A DNA stretch of 49,846 nt from Pseudomonadota bacterium (GCA_021794275.1 JAJYRD010000012.1:1-49846); one strand, 5' to 3'. Shown: positions 31,590 to 41,846, numbered from the stretch's first letter. A program made the numbers and translations. Notes: generated by a model not told the origin, from the letters alone.

Positions 31590-32888
31590 ATGACGAGTGT
31601 ACATCTGGGCGCTGCTGCGCAATCGCCCGAGCGGGTGCTGTATTTCGTTTTACTGCAACTCGTGGCGATCATAGCATCCGCGCGTGCGCTCGGCTGGCTT
31701 GCAAGGAAGGTCGGTCAGCCGCGGTCGGTGGGCGAGATCGTGGCGGGTCTCTGTCTCGGTCCTTCGCTTTTTGGCCATTTCGCGCCCGGCCTCTCATCCT
31801 ATATTTTTGGAAGTGCCTCGCATCTGCCGCTCGTGATCATGAGCCAAATCGGGCTCACCTTGCTCATGTTTCAGATTGGCATGGATTTCGATTTCTCGCA
31901 CTTGAGCGAACCCGCCAATGGCCGCGCGGTCGCGACCATTGCCTCGGGCTCCATAGTGCCCCCCTTTATCATGGGTCTTGCGCTCGGCGTGTTCTCGCAA
32001 CCGCTGCTCGCGCCCACGATCCCGGTCGTGCCTTATAGCCTGTTCATCGGGACCGCGCTTGCCATCACCGCCGTCCCCATTCTAGGTCGAATCTTGAGGG
32101 AGTATGGCTTGACCCGCACCCGCATCGGCGCCATAGCGATCAGCGCGGCGGCCATCAATGACGTGGTCGGGTGGCTTTTGTTGCTCGCAGTCGCGGCGTT
32201 CGCGGCGGCCCGTTTCTCGGCGACCGACATGGTCTGGCGTCTTGGCTATCTCGGTCTTTATCTCGCGGTATGCTTTGGCGTGGTGAAGCCGCTCGTGCGC
32301 TACGCCCTCGCGCGGGTCCCGTGGCCGGATGAGCCGGGTTTGCCCCCGTATATTGTCGCCGTCGCGCTCGTCGTTGTATTTGTGTCGGGCATCATGACCT
32401 ACGAGATTGGGGTGTTTACGATCTTTGGGGGTTTCGTCATGGGGGTCGTGGTCCACGATAATAGCGAGTTTGTGAATCGCTTTCGTCAGACGGTGGGCGA
32501 TTTCGTGACGGTGTTCTTTCTGCCGATCTTTTTCACCTTCGCGGGCTTGCGGACCGACTTGACGGGGATAGACACCGGTGCGCTCTGGCTCTGGTGCATA
32601 GGCATCACGCTCGTCGCCACGATCGGCAAGGGTGCGGGCGCCTATGTTGGGGCAAGGATAGGCGGCCTTGACTCGAAGGCCGCCGGGGTCGTGAGTATCC
32701 TCATGAACACGCGCGCGCTCATGGAGCTCATTGTCATCAACATCGGCTATAGCGCGGGATTCATTCCCCATATCATGTATACGCTTCTTGTCGTCATGGC
32801 CATTGCGACTACGGTCATCACGGGGCCGGTCTTGCGCGTGTTGTTGCCAAGGATAGGCCATGCGATCCCCGAGGGTGTCGACGCCTAA
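31590..32888 (+). CDS. CPA2-family cation/proton antiporter
   Basis: A 432-residue membrane protein with about twelve hydrophobic helices and no C-terminal RCK/TrkA-N domain. Family marks are QPRSVGEIVAGLCLGPSLFG, LTLLMFQIGMDFDFSHL, AITAVPILGRILREYGL, INDVVGWLLLLAVAAF (the two-aspartate-like ND site) and FFLPIFFTFAGLRTDL, then NTRALMELIVINIGY. It probably exchanges Na+ or K+ for H+ for pH or salt balance, which would suit an acidophile. ATG 31590 is preceded by AGGGGT. The frame is open upstream to 31476 without support. Confidence 0.88.
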   Translation: MTSVHLGAAAQSPERVLYFVLLQLVAIIASARALGWLARKVGQPRSVGEIVAGLCLGPSLFGHFAPGLSSYIFGSASHLPLVIMSQIGLTLLMFQIGMDFDFSHLSEPANGRAVATIASGSIVPPFIMGLALGVFSQPLLAPTIPVVPYSLFIGTALAITAVPILGRILREYGLTRTRIGAIAISAAAINDVVGWLLLLAVAAFAAARFSATDMVWRLGYLGLYLAVCFGVVKPLVRYALARVPWPDEPGLPPYIVAVALVVVFVSGIMTYEIGVFTIFGGFVMGVVVHDNSEFVNRFRQTVGDFVTVFFLPIFFTFAGLRTDLTGIDTGALWLWCIGITLVATIGKGAGAYVGARIGGLDSKAAGVVSILMNTRALMELIVINIGYSAGFIPHIMYTLLVVMAIATTVITGPVLRVLLPRIGHAIPEGVDA

Positions 32889-33308
32889 TGAGATACGCTT
32901 TGCTTGAGCCTGACGAGCGCGGTTTGCTCGCGCGGCTTGCGCCCAGCGATCAAGCGGACCACTCGCTTTGGGTGAATTGCACCCGCACGTGATGGCAGGC
33001 CTCAGGGGCTCGAACAGTTCGCATTGAATCGAGTGAATCGGGGCCAGCCTCTCCACAAAGGAGAGAGGGGTCGGCAGAGGCAAGGCTGCTTTGGCATGGG
33101 GTGTGTCGATTACGACGCTAGGGCGCTCTGACGCGGCGGGCGGGCCTCGTCGCGAGGATGGGGCGAAGTGGCACCCGGATGCGCGCCCAAGACAGGGCGA
33201 ACCGACGTCCCATGGCCTAGGCCCGCGTGTCGAGCTACGATCAGAAAAAGAATAGGGAACGGCTGGAGCCGGGGCACGAACGGTAGGGGTCGGCCGGGCG
33301 GTTTCGTG
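32889..33308. other. Gene-free stretch between convergent antiporter and glucoamylase genes
   Basis: Frames here are short or shadows. CTCTCC (33049-33054) pairs with GGAGAG (33060-33065) across five bases; it could help end either flanking transcript. Nothing else was recognised. Confidence 0.45.
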
Positions 33309-35666
33309 TCACGGCTCCCGGGCTATGATCTCGACATGAAAGTCTTGACCGATCCAGTCTCCGGCCGGCCAGCGTAGCGTAAATTGCAGGCTGCGGGCAT
33401 CGCGTAAGGCCTCGGGCGGTACGACGGCCACATGGGCGAGGCCGAAGTCCTGAGACGGGGTATCGCGCACGTTCTGCCAGCCGTCCACGCCGAAGTGGAG
33501 GATGAAGGGTATCGTATGCGCGACGCGCAGTTCTTCCCCGGACCGCAGGGCGCGCGGGCGCTGGTGAGCCTGCCATATCCGAAAACCAGTATCGGGACGA
33601 TGGCCTCCATAGCGCTTCCAGGTCTCCGTCGGCCGATCGACCGGGACGCCCAACATGCGGCTTAGGCAGAGCTTCACGAATTCCGCGTGCGCCCATACAA
33701 GCGGCATGGCCGAGCCGGTTGGCTGTCCGGGCGCGAGATCGTACTCGGGGGCGGGTGCGCTATCCCAGACTTGTTCCGGCAAAAGGCCCCCCTGCCCGGT
33801 CATGGCCGCCATCGCGCGCAGATAGGGGAGTCCGTCCTCGCCCGCGGCGACCGCATAATGGCCACGCTCGCCTGTGAGCAGGGGCCAGCCACGCCCCAAC
33901 CCCGTACCGTCAAAGGGGCGCCCGTCCTCGTGTTCGCCGTAGCCGTCGCCGTTGTAGCGATGCCAGACCGGGCCTTTGGGCGTCGTAGTCTTCAGGAGGC
34001 CGTCCATGACGATGACTGAGGTCATGATGCGCGGATCGGCGGCGTCGCGCAGGCCGTAGCGGACGAGTTGCAGGAAGTCGTTGGAGATCTGACTACAGGC
34101 GGTGAGGTGCGGATCGTCTGCGCGATTCTTGATGGGTAGGATCTCCTGTTCGGCGCCGGGGTTGGTAAGGATATCGGGTGGGGCCACGCGGACATAGTGG
34201 CCCGAAACCTGGAATCGGAGCGACAGGGGGTCGTCCTCGACGTAGGTCCAGTCCTCGATCCGGGCATTCCAATAGTCCGCGAACATGAGCGCGCAAGTCC
34301 GCGCCGGGCCATCTAGGAAGGCCGCGCCCTCGACCAGTGCGGCTATGGCCACGGAAAGCGTAAAGGTGTTGACGCCCGCGTCTTCCTCCCAACGATCCTG
34401 GGCGGTCGCGGGGCCCTCTCGGACGATAAAGGAGAGGGCGCGGAACACCATGTCCTTGACCGCCATGTCACCCAGGGCGTCGTGTGCCTTGAGCGCCCCG
34501 GCCAGCAGGACGGGGAAGCCCGCTTCGTCGAGTTGCACGCCGTTCCAGAAGGGCGTCCCGCCAAGCCATTGGTTTTGCAGCCAATGGCCATCGGTCTGCT
34601 GGGTGCCGATCAGGTAGGCCATGACGCGCCGTGCCTCTTCTTTCGCCCCCAATGCAAGCAAGGCCCCCGCGGACTCGACGAGATCGCGTGACCATACGAG
34701 GTGGTAGCCGCCGAGGGTATCGCTCGTCTCTCCCCACGGGGTCGACAGGCTCGCCACCACCGCTCCTGGAAAGGTGCGGTCCTCATGAGTCTTGATGACG
34801 GTGGCTGACCGCGTGTAGAGCGCAGCAATGTCAGGCGGCAGCTGATTCGATGGGTCGTGGGGGGGTCGCCGTGCGTCGTGCCAGCTGCGCCAACTCTCCG
34901 TATAGGCGCAGGCTGCCCGCGAAAAGCCTTCGACGAGCGATGACCAGGCGATATTCGCTGCCGCCTCCTTGGCGCCGGCGAGTCCCAGGGCGAGCGTTCC
35001 GCGGCACGGCAAGGCGCCCGCAAGCGCGACCTCGCCCGGTCCCGCCTCGGTATACCGCCAGGTCATGTGGCCGTTGGCGTGGAAGTCTTGCCAGAGGTCG
35101 CTCGCTCCGACCTCGCCCACCGAGCAGGCGCCAAGTGCCGCGTGGCCCTCGGCATCACGGCACGCGATCGCCATGCCATAGGGTCCCTGCTCGGCCCACA
35201 ACACTTGTCGCCCCTCCCACGCGTCGACCCAGGCGCGATTGTGGCGCGCGTCCTCTCCGAGCCGCGCCGCGCAGAGCACGTAGGGTCGCAGGCGGGTGTC
35301 ACCTCGTAACTCGAAATCGACAAGCAGGACATCACGGTCCGGGTCGACACAGATCTGGAAAGAGAACTCGAAGCGCTCATGGCGGTGGCGGATATGCGGC
35401 AGTGGGATCCTTGGGTCATCGAATTCCACGAGCGGGTTCGGGAGCGCCTTGATCTCTTGCCAGAATCCTTCGTCATCTGCGATGAGGAAGCCCATGTCGC
35501 GGATCTGTGGGATGTCGATGCGCGGATGATAGACCTCGGTGATGATGCCACGGCCCACCGTGAACCACAGTCGGCTGGAGCCGAGAGCGGTCCCGACACA
35601 GTCCTTGCGCGCCGTGGACCAGACGGGCGAGCGCCCGCGCGCGGCCGGCGCGCGACCTGTGCTCAT
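33309..35666 (-). CDS. GH15 glucan 1,4-alpha-glucosidase-like enzyme
   Basis: The product is 785 residues in the bacterial glucoamylase/glucodextranase layout: an N-terminal beta-domain starting with SPVWSTARKDCVGTALGSSR and GIITEVYHPRIDIPQIRDMG, then the alpha/alpha-barrel. The catalytic acid is expected in DRWEEDAGVNTFTL and the catalytic base in GGLLPEQVWD. LGGYHLVWSRDLVESAGALL is a further GH15 mark. It releases glucose from alpha-1,4 (or 1,6) glucans. No signal peptide is seen, so it likely acts on cytoplasmic glycogen. ATG 35666 is preferred because a TATAAT box at 35769-35774 leaves no room for the ATG at 35765; the frame is open to 36029. Confidence 0.88.
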   Translation of the reverse strand: MSTGRAPAARGRSPVWSTARKDCVGTALGSSRLWFTVGRGIITEVYHPRIDIPQIRDMGFLIADDEGFWQEIKALPNPLVEFDDPRIPLPHIRHRHERFEFSFQICVDPDRDVLLVDFELRGDTRLRPYVLCAARLGEDARHNRAWVDAWEGRQVLWAEQGPYGMAIACRDAEGHAALGACSVGEVGASDLWQDFHANGHMTWRYTEAGPGEVALAGALPCRGTLALGLAGAKEAAANIAWSSLVEGFSRAACAYTESWRSWHDARRPPHDPSNQLPPDIAALYTRSATVIKTHEDRTFPGAVVASLSTPWGETSDTLGGYHLVWSRDLVESAGALLALGAKEEARRVMAYLIGTQQTDGHWLQNQWLGGTPFWNGVQLDEAGFPVLLAGALKAHDALGDMAVKDMVFRALSFIVREGPATAQDRWEEDAGVNTFTLSVAIAALVEGAAFLDGPARTCALMFADYWNARIEDWTYVEDDPLSLRFQVSGHYVRVAPPDILTNPGAEQEILPIKNRADDPHLTACSQISNDFLQLVRYGLRDAADPRIMTSVIVMDGLLKTTTPKGPVWHRYNGDGYGEHEDGRPFDGTGLGRGWPLLTGERGHYAVAAGEDGLPYLRAMAAMTGQGGLLPEQVWDSAPAPEYDLAPGQPTGSAMPLVWAHAEFVKLCLSRMLGVPVDRPTETWKRYGGHRPDTGFRIWQAHQRPRALRSGEELRVAHTIPFILHFGVDGWQNVRDTPSQDFGLAHVAVVPPEALRDARSLQFTLRWPAGDWIGQDFHVEIIAREP

Positions 35667-35761
35667 GCTACCAAGATCCGCGATGGGATCGGGGGCTGCC
35701 CGTGCTCTGACGCCCGTATTGCCATTGTGTTCACTCCACGCTGATCGCCGCCAGGATGCCG

Positions 35762-35779
35762 CCATCTGATTATAGATGG
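35762..35779 (-). promoter_or_regulatory. Palindrome over the -10 box of the GH15 gene
   Basis: CCATCT (35762-35767) and AGATGG (35774-35779) are perfect inverted arms, and the minus strand between and across them reads TATAAT (35774-35769). Another CCCATCT half-site lies at 35803-35809. This looks like a repressor operator on the promoter. Confidence 0.45.
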
Positions 35780-35887
35780 GCTGCGACCGCATGGGACAGA
35801 CAACCCATCTCTTTTGGAGGGTCGTGGGTACGGGCCGGAAAGGGGGCCGCCGGGCCCGGGCAGGGGTCCCGGCGGGGATCTGGGGAT

Positions 35888-37210
35888 CTAGGGGCGCCCG
35901 ATGCTGTAATAGGTGAGGCCGGCCGCGCGTACTCGCCGCGGCTCGTAAAGGTTGCGCCCGTCGAATATGACCGGGTTCTTGAGTTTGGACTTTATGACAC
36001 CGAAGTCCGCGCCGCGGAAGACCTTCCATTCCGTGACGATGGCTAGGGCATCGGCGTCTTCCAAGGCATCGAGCGGGGCCTCGGCCAGCGTCAGACGGGG
36101 GTGATCGCCATAGATGCGGCGGATCTGCTCAGCCGCTGCCGGATCGTAGGCGACGACGCGCGCGCCCCGATCCCAGAGGCCCTCGAGCAGGACGCGGCTT
36201 GGGGCCTCGCGCATATCATCGGTGTTGGGCTTGAAGGCAAGGCCCCATACCGCGATCGTGCGGCCGCCAAGGTCCGGCCCGAAGTGCTTGACGACGCGGT
36301 CCAGAAGGATGCGTTTTTGGGTGTCATTGGCGGCCTCGACGGCGTCGATCACGCGCATGGGCATGTCTTGTTCCGACGCCGTGCGGCGTAGGGCGCGGAC
36401 ATCTTTTGGGAAGCAGGAACCGCCAAAGCCGCAACCCGGATAGAGAAAGTCGTAGCCTATGCGTGGATCCGAACCCATACCGCGCCGGACCTGCTCGATG
36501 TCGGCGCCGAGCTTTTCAGCCAGGTTGGCAAGCTCGTTCATGAAAGAGATGCGCGTGGCGAGCATGGCGTTGGCCGCGTATTTGGTGAGCTCGGCCGAGC
36601 GGATATCCATGGTGATCAACCTCTCGTGGTTGCGCTGGAACGGGGCGTAGAGGGCGCGGAGAGTAGTGGCGGCCCTGTCATTGTCCGCGCCTATGATGAT
36701 GCGGTCGGGGCGCATGAAGTCTTCAACCGCTGCCCCTTCCTTCAGAAACTCAGGATTAGAAGCGACATCGAAATCGCAGCGCGCGTCGCGCTTTTCCAGC
36801 GCCTCTTTTATGGCGGATCGGACCTTGCCCGCGGTCCCAACGGGCACGGTGGATTTGTTGACGACGAGTTTGTAGCCCGTCATGTGAGTGCCGATATTGG
36901 TGGCGGCGGTAAGCACGTGGCGGAGGTCCGCCGAGCCGTCTTCGTCGGGCGGGGTACCTACCGCGATGAACTGAATGTCGCCGTGATGCACGGCGCACGC
37001 GATGTCGGTGGTAAAACGCAGGCGACCGGCGGCGACGTTACTCTGGACCATGCGCTCGAGCCCCGGTTCGTAGATCGGTATGCCGCCATCTTTCAGCATC
37101 GCAATCTTGCGCGGGTCGACGTCCAGGCACGTGACGTCGTTCCCAACCTCCGCCAAGCATGTGCCGGTCACGAGCCCTACATAACCCGTCCCTATGATCG
37201 TGATCTTCAT
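35888..37210 (-). CDS. ugd: UDP-glucose 6-dehydrogenase
   Basis: The enzyme oxidises UDP-glucose to UDP-glucuronate, a precursor of many surface polysaccharides. The 440-residue chain has the NAD-binding N-terminus [23 protein letters not shown], the block [35 protein letters not shown] and the catalytic Cys in [16 protein letters not shown]. The UDP-binding C-terminal domain has [22 protein letters not shown] 37210 with GGGAG upstream is clear. It lies at the downstream end of the minus-strand polysaccharide block and separated from the GH15 gene by about 220 bases. Confidence 0.95.
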   Translation of the reverse strand: MKITIIGTGYVGLVTGTCLAEVGNDVTCLDVDPRKIAMLKDGGIPIYEPGLERMVQSNVAAGRLRFTTDIACAVHHGDIQFIAVGTPPDEDGSADLRHVLTAATNIGTHMTGYKLVVNKSTVPVGTAGKVRSAIKEALEKRDARCDFDVASNPEFLKEGAAVEDFMRPDRIIIGADNDRAATTLRALYAPFQRNHERLITMDIRSAELTKYAANAMLATRISFMNELANLAEKLGADIEQVRRGMGSDPRIGYDFLYPGCGFGGSCFPKDVRALRRTASEQDMPMRVIDAVEAANDTQKRILLDRVVKHFGPDLGGRTIAVWGLAFKPNTDDMREAPSRVLLEGLWDRGARVVAYDPAAAEQIRRIYGDHPRLTLAEAPLDALEDADALAIVTEWKVFRGADFGVIKSKLKNPVIFDGRNLYEPRRVRAAGLTYYSIGRP

Positions 37211-37262
37211 GACAAACTCCCTGTCTCTCTGTGGGTGGCTGAAAAGCGGTCCGCCCGGCGCG

Positions 37263-37862
37263 TCACGCCGGGGGGTGGGCGAAACCATGGACGTCGCTCA
37301 AGATCCAGCGGCCCCTGCGACGCGTGAGCGCCGTCATGGATCCCGGTGCTACCTGGATTTTGCGGAACTCTGATAAGGGGCGGCCTTCTGCCGTGAGGAT
37401 GGCCACCCGGATAGGCCCTTGGTGCGTGACCGCTATTATGTCCTTGCCCGCGCACTTGGCATCGGCGAGAAAGGCGCGCATGGGTTCGCGTAATGCCGGC
37501 AGTGATCCCCCCTCCGGAAACACGACATCTTCCGGCGCGGTCTTCCATAACCGCAGAAGGGATGGCCAGCGCGCCTTGACCTCCGGCTGGGAGAGGCCTT
37601 CCCATTGGCCATAGGAGAGCTCCATGAGGCGTCTATCCTCCGAGGCCGGGAGGCCGAGCTGCTCTGCCAGTATGGCCGCGCTCTGGCAGGCCCGCAAAAG
37701 CGGACTTGTGATAATGGCTTGAGCCTTGTGTAGCTGCGGATGCCCAGCCGCCACGCGGATCTGTGCGGCTCCCGCTTGGGACAATGGGGGGTCGCCATGC
37801 CCCTGGTAGAGGCCCAGGTGGTTCCATGCGGTCTCGCCGTGACGCATCAAGAAAATGGTCAT
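37263..37862 (-). CDS. Histidine phosphatase family protein
   Basis: A 199-residue member of the phosphoglycerate-mutase-like superfamily. The catalytic motif MRHGETAWN has phospho-accepting His8, and [11 protein letters not shown] supplies the second active-site His; [15 protein letters not shown] and the [11 protein letters not shown] block are also family-typical. Members dephosphorylate diverse small molecules, so substrate is open. In a polysaccharide block it could act on a sugar phosphate or similar. ATG 37862 gives the family N-terminus; the frame is open eleven codons further up. It sits 20 bases after the outer-membrane gene and 52 before ugd. Confidence 0.88.
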   Translation of the reverse strand: MTIFLMRHGETAWNHLGLYQGHGDPPLSQAGAAQIRVAAGHPQLHKAQAIITSPLLRACQSAAILAEQLGLPASEDRRLMELSYGQWEGLSQPEVKARWPSLLRLWKTAPEDVVFPEGGSLPALREPMRAFLADAKCAGKDIIAVTHQGPIRVAILTAEGRPLSEFRKIQVAPGSMTALTRRRGRWILSDVHGFAHPPA

Positions 37863-37882
37863 TGGTGGATAGCCTTTGGCGC

Positions 37883-38725
37883 TCAATAGTCCCACGAGAA
37901 GCCGAGGACCCAGCGGCGTCCGGCATGAATGTTCTGTCCCGCGACGTCCTTTTCATATTGAAGGAGAGGCCGGAAGGATCTGGTCAGCTTGTACTGGATG
38001 CCGAGGCCCAGGCGCGCAATGTTGTAGTATTCGGACGCGTTGGGCGCCTTGGGGTTGGAAGCGCCACTGCCGAAGGTGCGCGAGGCGAACATCGTTGTAA
38101 AGACATATAAGCGCCGCATGACCTGAGCCCCGATCTCTCCGGCCACGCGCCATTCTATGATGCCGCTGTTCGCGAATATCCGGGGACCGACAGCGAAACT
38201 GCCATAGGTGAAATGCCGGCCGAAGCGATGCGTGAACCCGAACTCGTAATCGGGTTCTATGGCATTGTGGCCGACGCCGAGCTGCGGATTGGACGTGGTC
38301 GAGCCGGTGGCGAGGACCGCGTTTATGGCGACGGAGTCGGCAAACAGGCGCCCCTGATGGAGACCGTGGACGAGCCCTATCTCCTGGTCCCCGAGCCCGG
38401 AGGCCTGGTAGGTCGTGGCACCGTGTCGATAGGTTTTTCTTTTCGTTTCCCGCTGGGCGCGCAAATCGTATTCCAGGGCCCAATCGTTTCCGAGTCCATG
38501 ATCTCCGGTAATGCGAAGTTGGGCCTCGTGTTCCACCGAGTTCGTGGGCGCGGTCGTGGTCCCGAAACGTGTGATCGGGAATAGGCGCGCCGCGCGATAG
38601 AAGCGGATGACGGGCTTTGTTACACCCGACCCCTTGGGCGGAATCCAGGGGTCCGCTTGGGCGGGGAAGGAGATCGCGCGACAGGCGGCGATAGTTATGA
38701 TGGCGGTAATCGTTCTATTTTTCAC
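37883..38725 (-). CDS. Probable outer-membrane beta-barrel protein
   Basis: GTG 38725 gives a 280-residue protein with a signal peptide (TITAIITIAACRAISFPAQA). The mature part has alternating amphipathic strands with aromatic ends and turns, for example NDWALEYDLRAQRETKRKTY, EPDYEFGFTHRFGRHFTYGS and ARLGLGIQYKLTRSFRPLLQ. It ends GRRWVLGFSWDY, with terminal aromatic residues typical of barrels. It may be related to broad outer-membrane transporter-like families, not identified. Its place between an ABC exporter and a phosphatase in a polysaccharide block suggests an export or envelope role. Confidence 0.65.
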   Translation of the reverse strand: MKNRTITAIITIAACRAISFPAQADPWIPPKGSGVTKPVIRFYRAARLFPITRFGTTTAPTNSVEHEAQLRITGDHGLGNDWALEYDLRAQRETKRKTYRHGATTYQASGLGDQEIGLVHGLHQGRLFADSVAINAVLATGSTTSNPQLGVGHNAIEPDYEFGFTHRFGRHFTYGSFAVGPRIFANSGIIEWRVAGEIGAQVMRRLYVFTTMFASRTFGSGASNPKAPNASEYYNIARLGLGIQYKLTRSFRPLLQYEKDVAGQNIHAGRRWVLGFSWDY

Positions 38726-38739
38726 GGGCGTCAGGTCTC

Positions 38740-40599
38740 CTACGGCGGGCACGCCACGGAGAAGGCGCCCAGGGCGGAGCGGGGAGTCTGGGTGTGCGGT
38801 GTCGCCTCAGCCGTGCAGGCCCACATGTCGTGGTAGCGGCCGCGCTGCGCAAGCAGTTCTTCGTGAGTGCCGGCTTCGACAATGCGCCCGTCGTGCAAGA
38901 CCAGGATGCGATCGGCTTCACGGATAGTCTGCAGTCTGTGGGCGATGACGAGCGTCGTGCGACCCGCGATGAGACGCGAGAGCGCGCGCATGATGACACG
39001 TTCCGTCAGGGCGTCTAGACCGCTCGTGGGTTCGTCCAGGACGATGATTGGTGCGTCCCGCAGGAGCGCGCGGGCGATGGCCACGCATTGGCGTTGACCG
39101 CCGGACAATGAGGCGCCGCGCTCTCCGACGAAGGTATCGTAGCCCTGCGGCAGGTTTTGGATGATCACGTCTATGCCCAAGGTCTCGGCCGCGCTGATGG
39201 CTTGGTCGCGGCCAGCGCCCGTACGGCCGTAGGCGATGTTCTCCCACAAGGGCCCAGAGAAAACCAGGACATCTTGCAGCACCCAGGCGACCTGGCTGCG
39301 CACGAAGCCAAGCGGCAGTTCCCGCAGATCGATGCCGTCCAGTTGCACGCATCCGCTCGATGGGTCGTGAAAGCGCGATACAAGGCTCACGAGTGTACTC
39401 TTGCCGGCGCCCGTGGCGCCTACTAAGGCGAGGGTCTGACCCGGGCCTGCCGCAAAGGATATGTCCCGCAGGACCGGGCGCCCGGGTTCATAACCGAAGC
39501 TCACTTCTTTGAAGTGGATGCGCCCATGGCATAATTGGGGGGCTCGTGCAGCCGGCGGATCCGTTACCTCCGATTCCGCCTGGAAGAGGTCGCCCAGACG
39601 TTCGGCCGCTACCGATGCCTTGCCAACCACGCCCGCCATCTTGGCAAATTGCCGGACGGGAGAGGCGGTGGCGCGCAGGTAGGCGAGAAACACGAGCAGG
39701 TCGCCCGCGGTGATGCGGTGCGCAAGGACCTGTGTGGCCCCATACCACGCCGCTGTCCCGGTCGCCACCGCCATCACGAGACTTACGGTCGGCGTGAAGC
39801 GCAATTGCAATATGCTGGCCTCCAGAGTGTTGTGGAAGCTTCGGTGTGCCTGGACCGCGAAGCGCTCATCTTCGTGCGCCTCGCGGCCATACGCCTGTAC
39901 CGCGTGTAGGTTGGCGATCGTCTCCTGCACGGTCCCCCAAAGCTCGCCTTCGCTCTTGCGCGCCTGCCGCAGCGCGCCCTTCAGTCGGATCGCGTGCCGG
40001 CGCGTCATGAACAGCAAGAGGGGAGCTACACTCAATATGAGCAGGGCGAAGCGCCAGTCCACCGCGAACATGACGGCAGCCATGCCGAGGACCGTCAGCA
40101 AATGCGACAAGAGTCCGGTGGCCGCCGCCACCACGAATTCCTGCAAGGTCTGTATGTCTCCGCCCAGCCGCGCCATGAGATCGCCGCTTTTCTGCCGTCT
40201 GTGAAAGGCGAGCGACAGGCGTTGCAGGTGGGCAAAGAGGTCGCGTCGCAAGGCGAATACCGCGCTCTGACCGGTCCGCACCAGGATCCGGTTCCCGAGA
40301 TAGCCGAGCGTGGTTTCAGCGATCCCAAGGACCAGTATGGCGGCCCCCAGGGCGTCCAGCAGGGCCAGGGCGTTGCTGGCTGGGTTGGGAAGCCACGGTG
40401 CGATGGACTGTGGCAGTGGTTTATGGAAAAGCACGCTGTCGATGATGAATTTGAGCGGCCATGGCATGAGTAGAAGCACGAGCGCGCGAGCCCCCATGAA
40501 GCCTGCGGCGAGCGCGAGCGCGCCCCTATGGGGGCGGATGTAATGGCGTATATCCCATAGGGCGAAGGCCGCGCCCGCACGCCGTGCGCCCGCGCTCAC
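38740..40599 (-). CDS. ABC exporter (fused membrane and ATPase domains)
   Basis: A 619-residue type IV ABC transporter half-unit, MsbA-like in layout. About six hydrophobic helices in residues 20-310 precede a nucleotide-binding domain: Walker A GATGAGKST, Q-loop LQDV, signature LSGGQRQC (most have QRQR), Walker B IIVLDEPTSGLD and the switch IAHRL. The substrate is probably a lipid-linked sugar or polysaccharide, given the adjacent glycosyltransferases. GTG 40599 overlaps the upstream glycosyltransferase stop (GTGA) and has GGAGAG before it; ATG 40665 is in frame but lies inside that gene. Confidence 0.9.
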   Translation of the reverse strand: MSAGARRAGAAFALWDIRHYIRPHRGALALAAGFMGARALVLLLMPWPLKFIIDSVLFHKPLPQSIAPWLPNPASNALALLDALGAAILVLGIAETTLGYLGNRILVRTGQSAVFALRRDLFAHLQRLSLAFHRRQKSGDLMARLGGDIQTLQEFVVAAATGLLSHLLTVLGMAAVMFAVDWRFALLILSVAPLLLFMTRRHAIRLKGALRQARKSEGELWGTVQETIANLHAVQAYGREAHEDERFAVQAHRSFHNTLEASILQLRFTPTVSLVMAVATGTAAWYGATQVLAHRITAGDLLVFLAYLRATASPVRQFAKMAGVVGKASVAAERLGDLFQAESEVTDPPAARAPQLCHGRIHFKEVSFGYEPGRPVLRDISFAAGPGQTLALVGATGAGKSTLVSLVSRFHDPSSGCVQLDGIDLRELPLGFVRSQVAWVLQDVLVFSGPLWENIAYGRTGAGRDQAISAAETLGIDVIIQNLPQGYDTFVGERGASLSGGQRQCVAIARALLRDAPIIVLDEPTSGLDALTERVIMRALSRLIAGRTTLVIAHRLQTIREADRILVLHDGRIVEAGTHEELLAQRGRYHDMWACTAEATPHTQTPRSALGAFSVACPP

Positions 40600-41846
40600 C
40601 GGCAGCTCTCCGCGATACGGAGCGTCTGCGCGATCGCAATGACTTGGCGGGCGGCGCGTGTCCATCCCCCTAGTTCCCGCGCGCTGGCCGAGGCTGCCTC
40701 GCCCATGGCCAGACGCTGTTGCGGGTGCGCAAGCAGCGTCACGACGGCGCGCACGAACGCGCCGAGATCCTCGGGCGGGTAAAGGAGGCCGGTGGCGCCG
40801 TCCGCCACGAGTTCGCCGAGCTGTCCGAGGCGGGGTGCCACCACCGGGCGCCCGGCGGCCATCGCTTCCACGACTTTGAGGGGCGAGAAGTAGAATCCCT
40901 CGTGGGACATGTAAGGCGCGACCGTGATATGCATGGCGGCGAGATGGTCGGGCACCTCGTGATGCGCTACGCGGCCGGTAAAGACGACGTCGCGATGCAG
41001 GCGCGTCCGCGCGACACGAGCGGCGAGTCGTTCACGCTCGGGGCCGTCGCCTACGACCATAATCATCGCATCGGGATGGGCGGCGCGGATGCCGTCGAAG
41101 GCGTCCAGGAGAAAATCAAGCCCGTGCCAGGGTTTGAGACTTCCGACGAAGCCGATGACGGGTCGCTCGCCAAGCCCATAGCGATCGCGCACGAGCACGG
41201 CATTCGTCGGTCCTTGGAAGCGTTCGATGTCGACGCCGTTGGGTACGACCGTGATGCGCGCGGGGTCCGCGCCCACGGTCAAGGCATGAGTCCCTATGGC
41301 CTCCGATACCGCAATGATGTGATCGCAGCCGCTCAGGATGTCGGCTTCGCTGGCCTGGGCCTCGGCCTTCAGGCGCAAATCCCGGAATCGTTCCTGTTCG
41401 AAGGCAAGGGGGGCGTTGACCTCGAGCAGGTGTGGAATCCCGAGGGTCCGCGCCACATGGGCGCCGGCGCGATGGAACAGCGCATAGCGCTCGTAGAGGA
41501 TGTCGGGGCAGGCCCCTGCGCGTTCAAGTGCGGCTATGACGCGCGAGGGGAGGTTGCGATCGCAGGCTAGCTTACCGAGTTCGCGATTCAGGACGCGGTC
41601 GTTTTTGTCGGCATCGAGGCCAAGGAGGGCGGCCTGTGCCTCGATCGCGTCTGCGGTTTCGTCGGGCGGCAATTCGATCAAGCGCGCATCGGGAGCGGGA
41701 TTGCCAGCCCCCTCGCGCGCGCATAGCAAGGTGACTTCGTGCCCAAGCCGCGCAAGGGCCGAGACAAATTCGCGAATGTGGACCGAGGCCCCTTTGTCCC
41801 CCAAGACGGGAACACCGCGGTCTGCGCATAGATAGGCTATCTGCAT
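40596..41846 (-). CDS. GT4-family glycosyltransferase
   Basis: The product is 416 residues with a GT-B fold. The N-terminal domain begins MQIAYLCADRGVPVLGDKGA with the glycine-rich acceptor loop, and the C-terminal domain has VVPNGVDIERF, PVIGFVGSLKPWHGLDFLLD, IMVVGDGPERERL and the sugar-nucleotide motif SPLKVVEAMAAGRPVVAPRL (the EX7E region). It would add a sugar to a growing glycan; donor unknown. ATG 41846 overlaps the previous stop by one base (TGATG) with GGGAG upstream. Its own stop overlaps the ABC exporter start. Confidence 0.92.
   Translation of the reverse strand: MQIAYLCADRGVPVLGDKGASVHIREFVSALARLGHEVTLLCAREGAGNPAPDARLIELPPDETADAIEAQAALLGLDADKNDRVLNRELGKLACDRNLPSRVIAALERAGACPDILYERYALFHRAGAHVARTLGIPHLLEVNAPLAFEQERFRDLRLKAEAQASEADILSGCDHIIAVSEAIGTHALTVGADPARITVVPNGVDIERFQGPTNAVLVRDRYGLGERPVIGFVGSLKPWHGLDFLLDAFDGIRAAHPDAMIMVVGDGPERERLAARVARTRLHRDVVFTGRVAHHEVPDHLAAMHITVAPYMSHEGFYFSPLKVVEAMAAGRPVVAPRLGQLGELVADGATGLLYPPEDLGAFVRAVVTLLAHPQQRLAMGEAASASARELGGWTRAARQVIAIAQTLRIAESCR

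Noticed and set aside
32082-33083. 333-codon minus-strand frame opposite the antiporter
   Set aside because: Composition is charged and rich in His/Arg/Asp, as expected for the complement of a membrane-protein gene.
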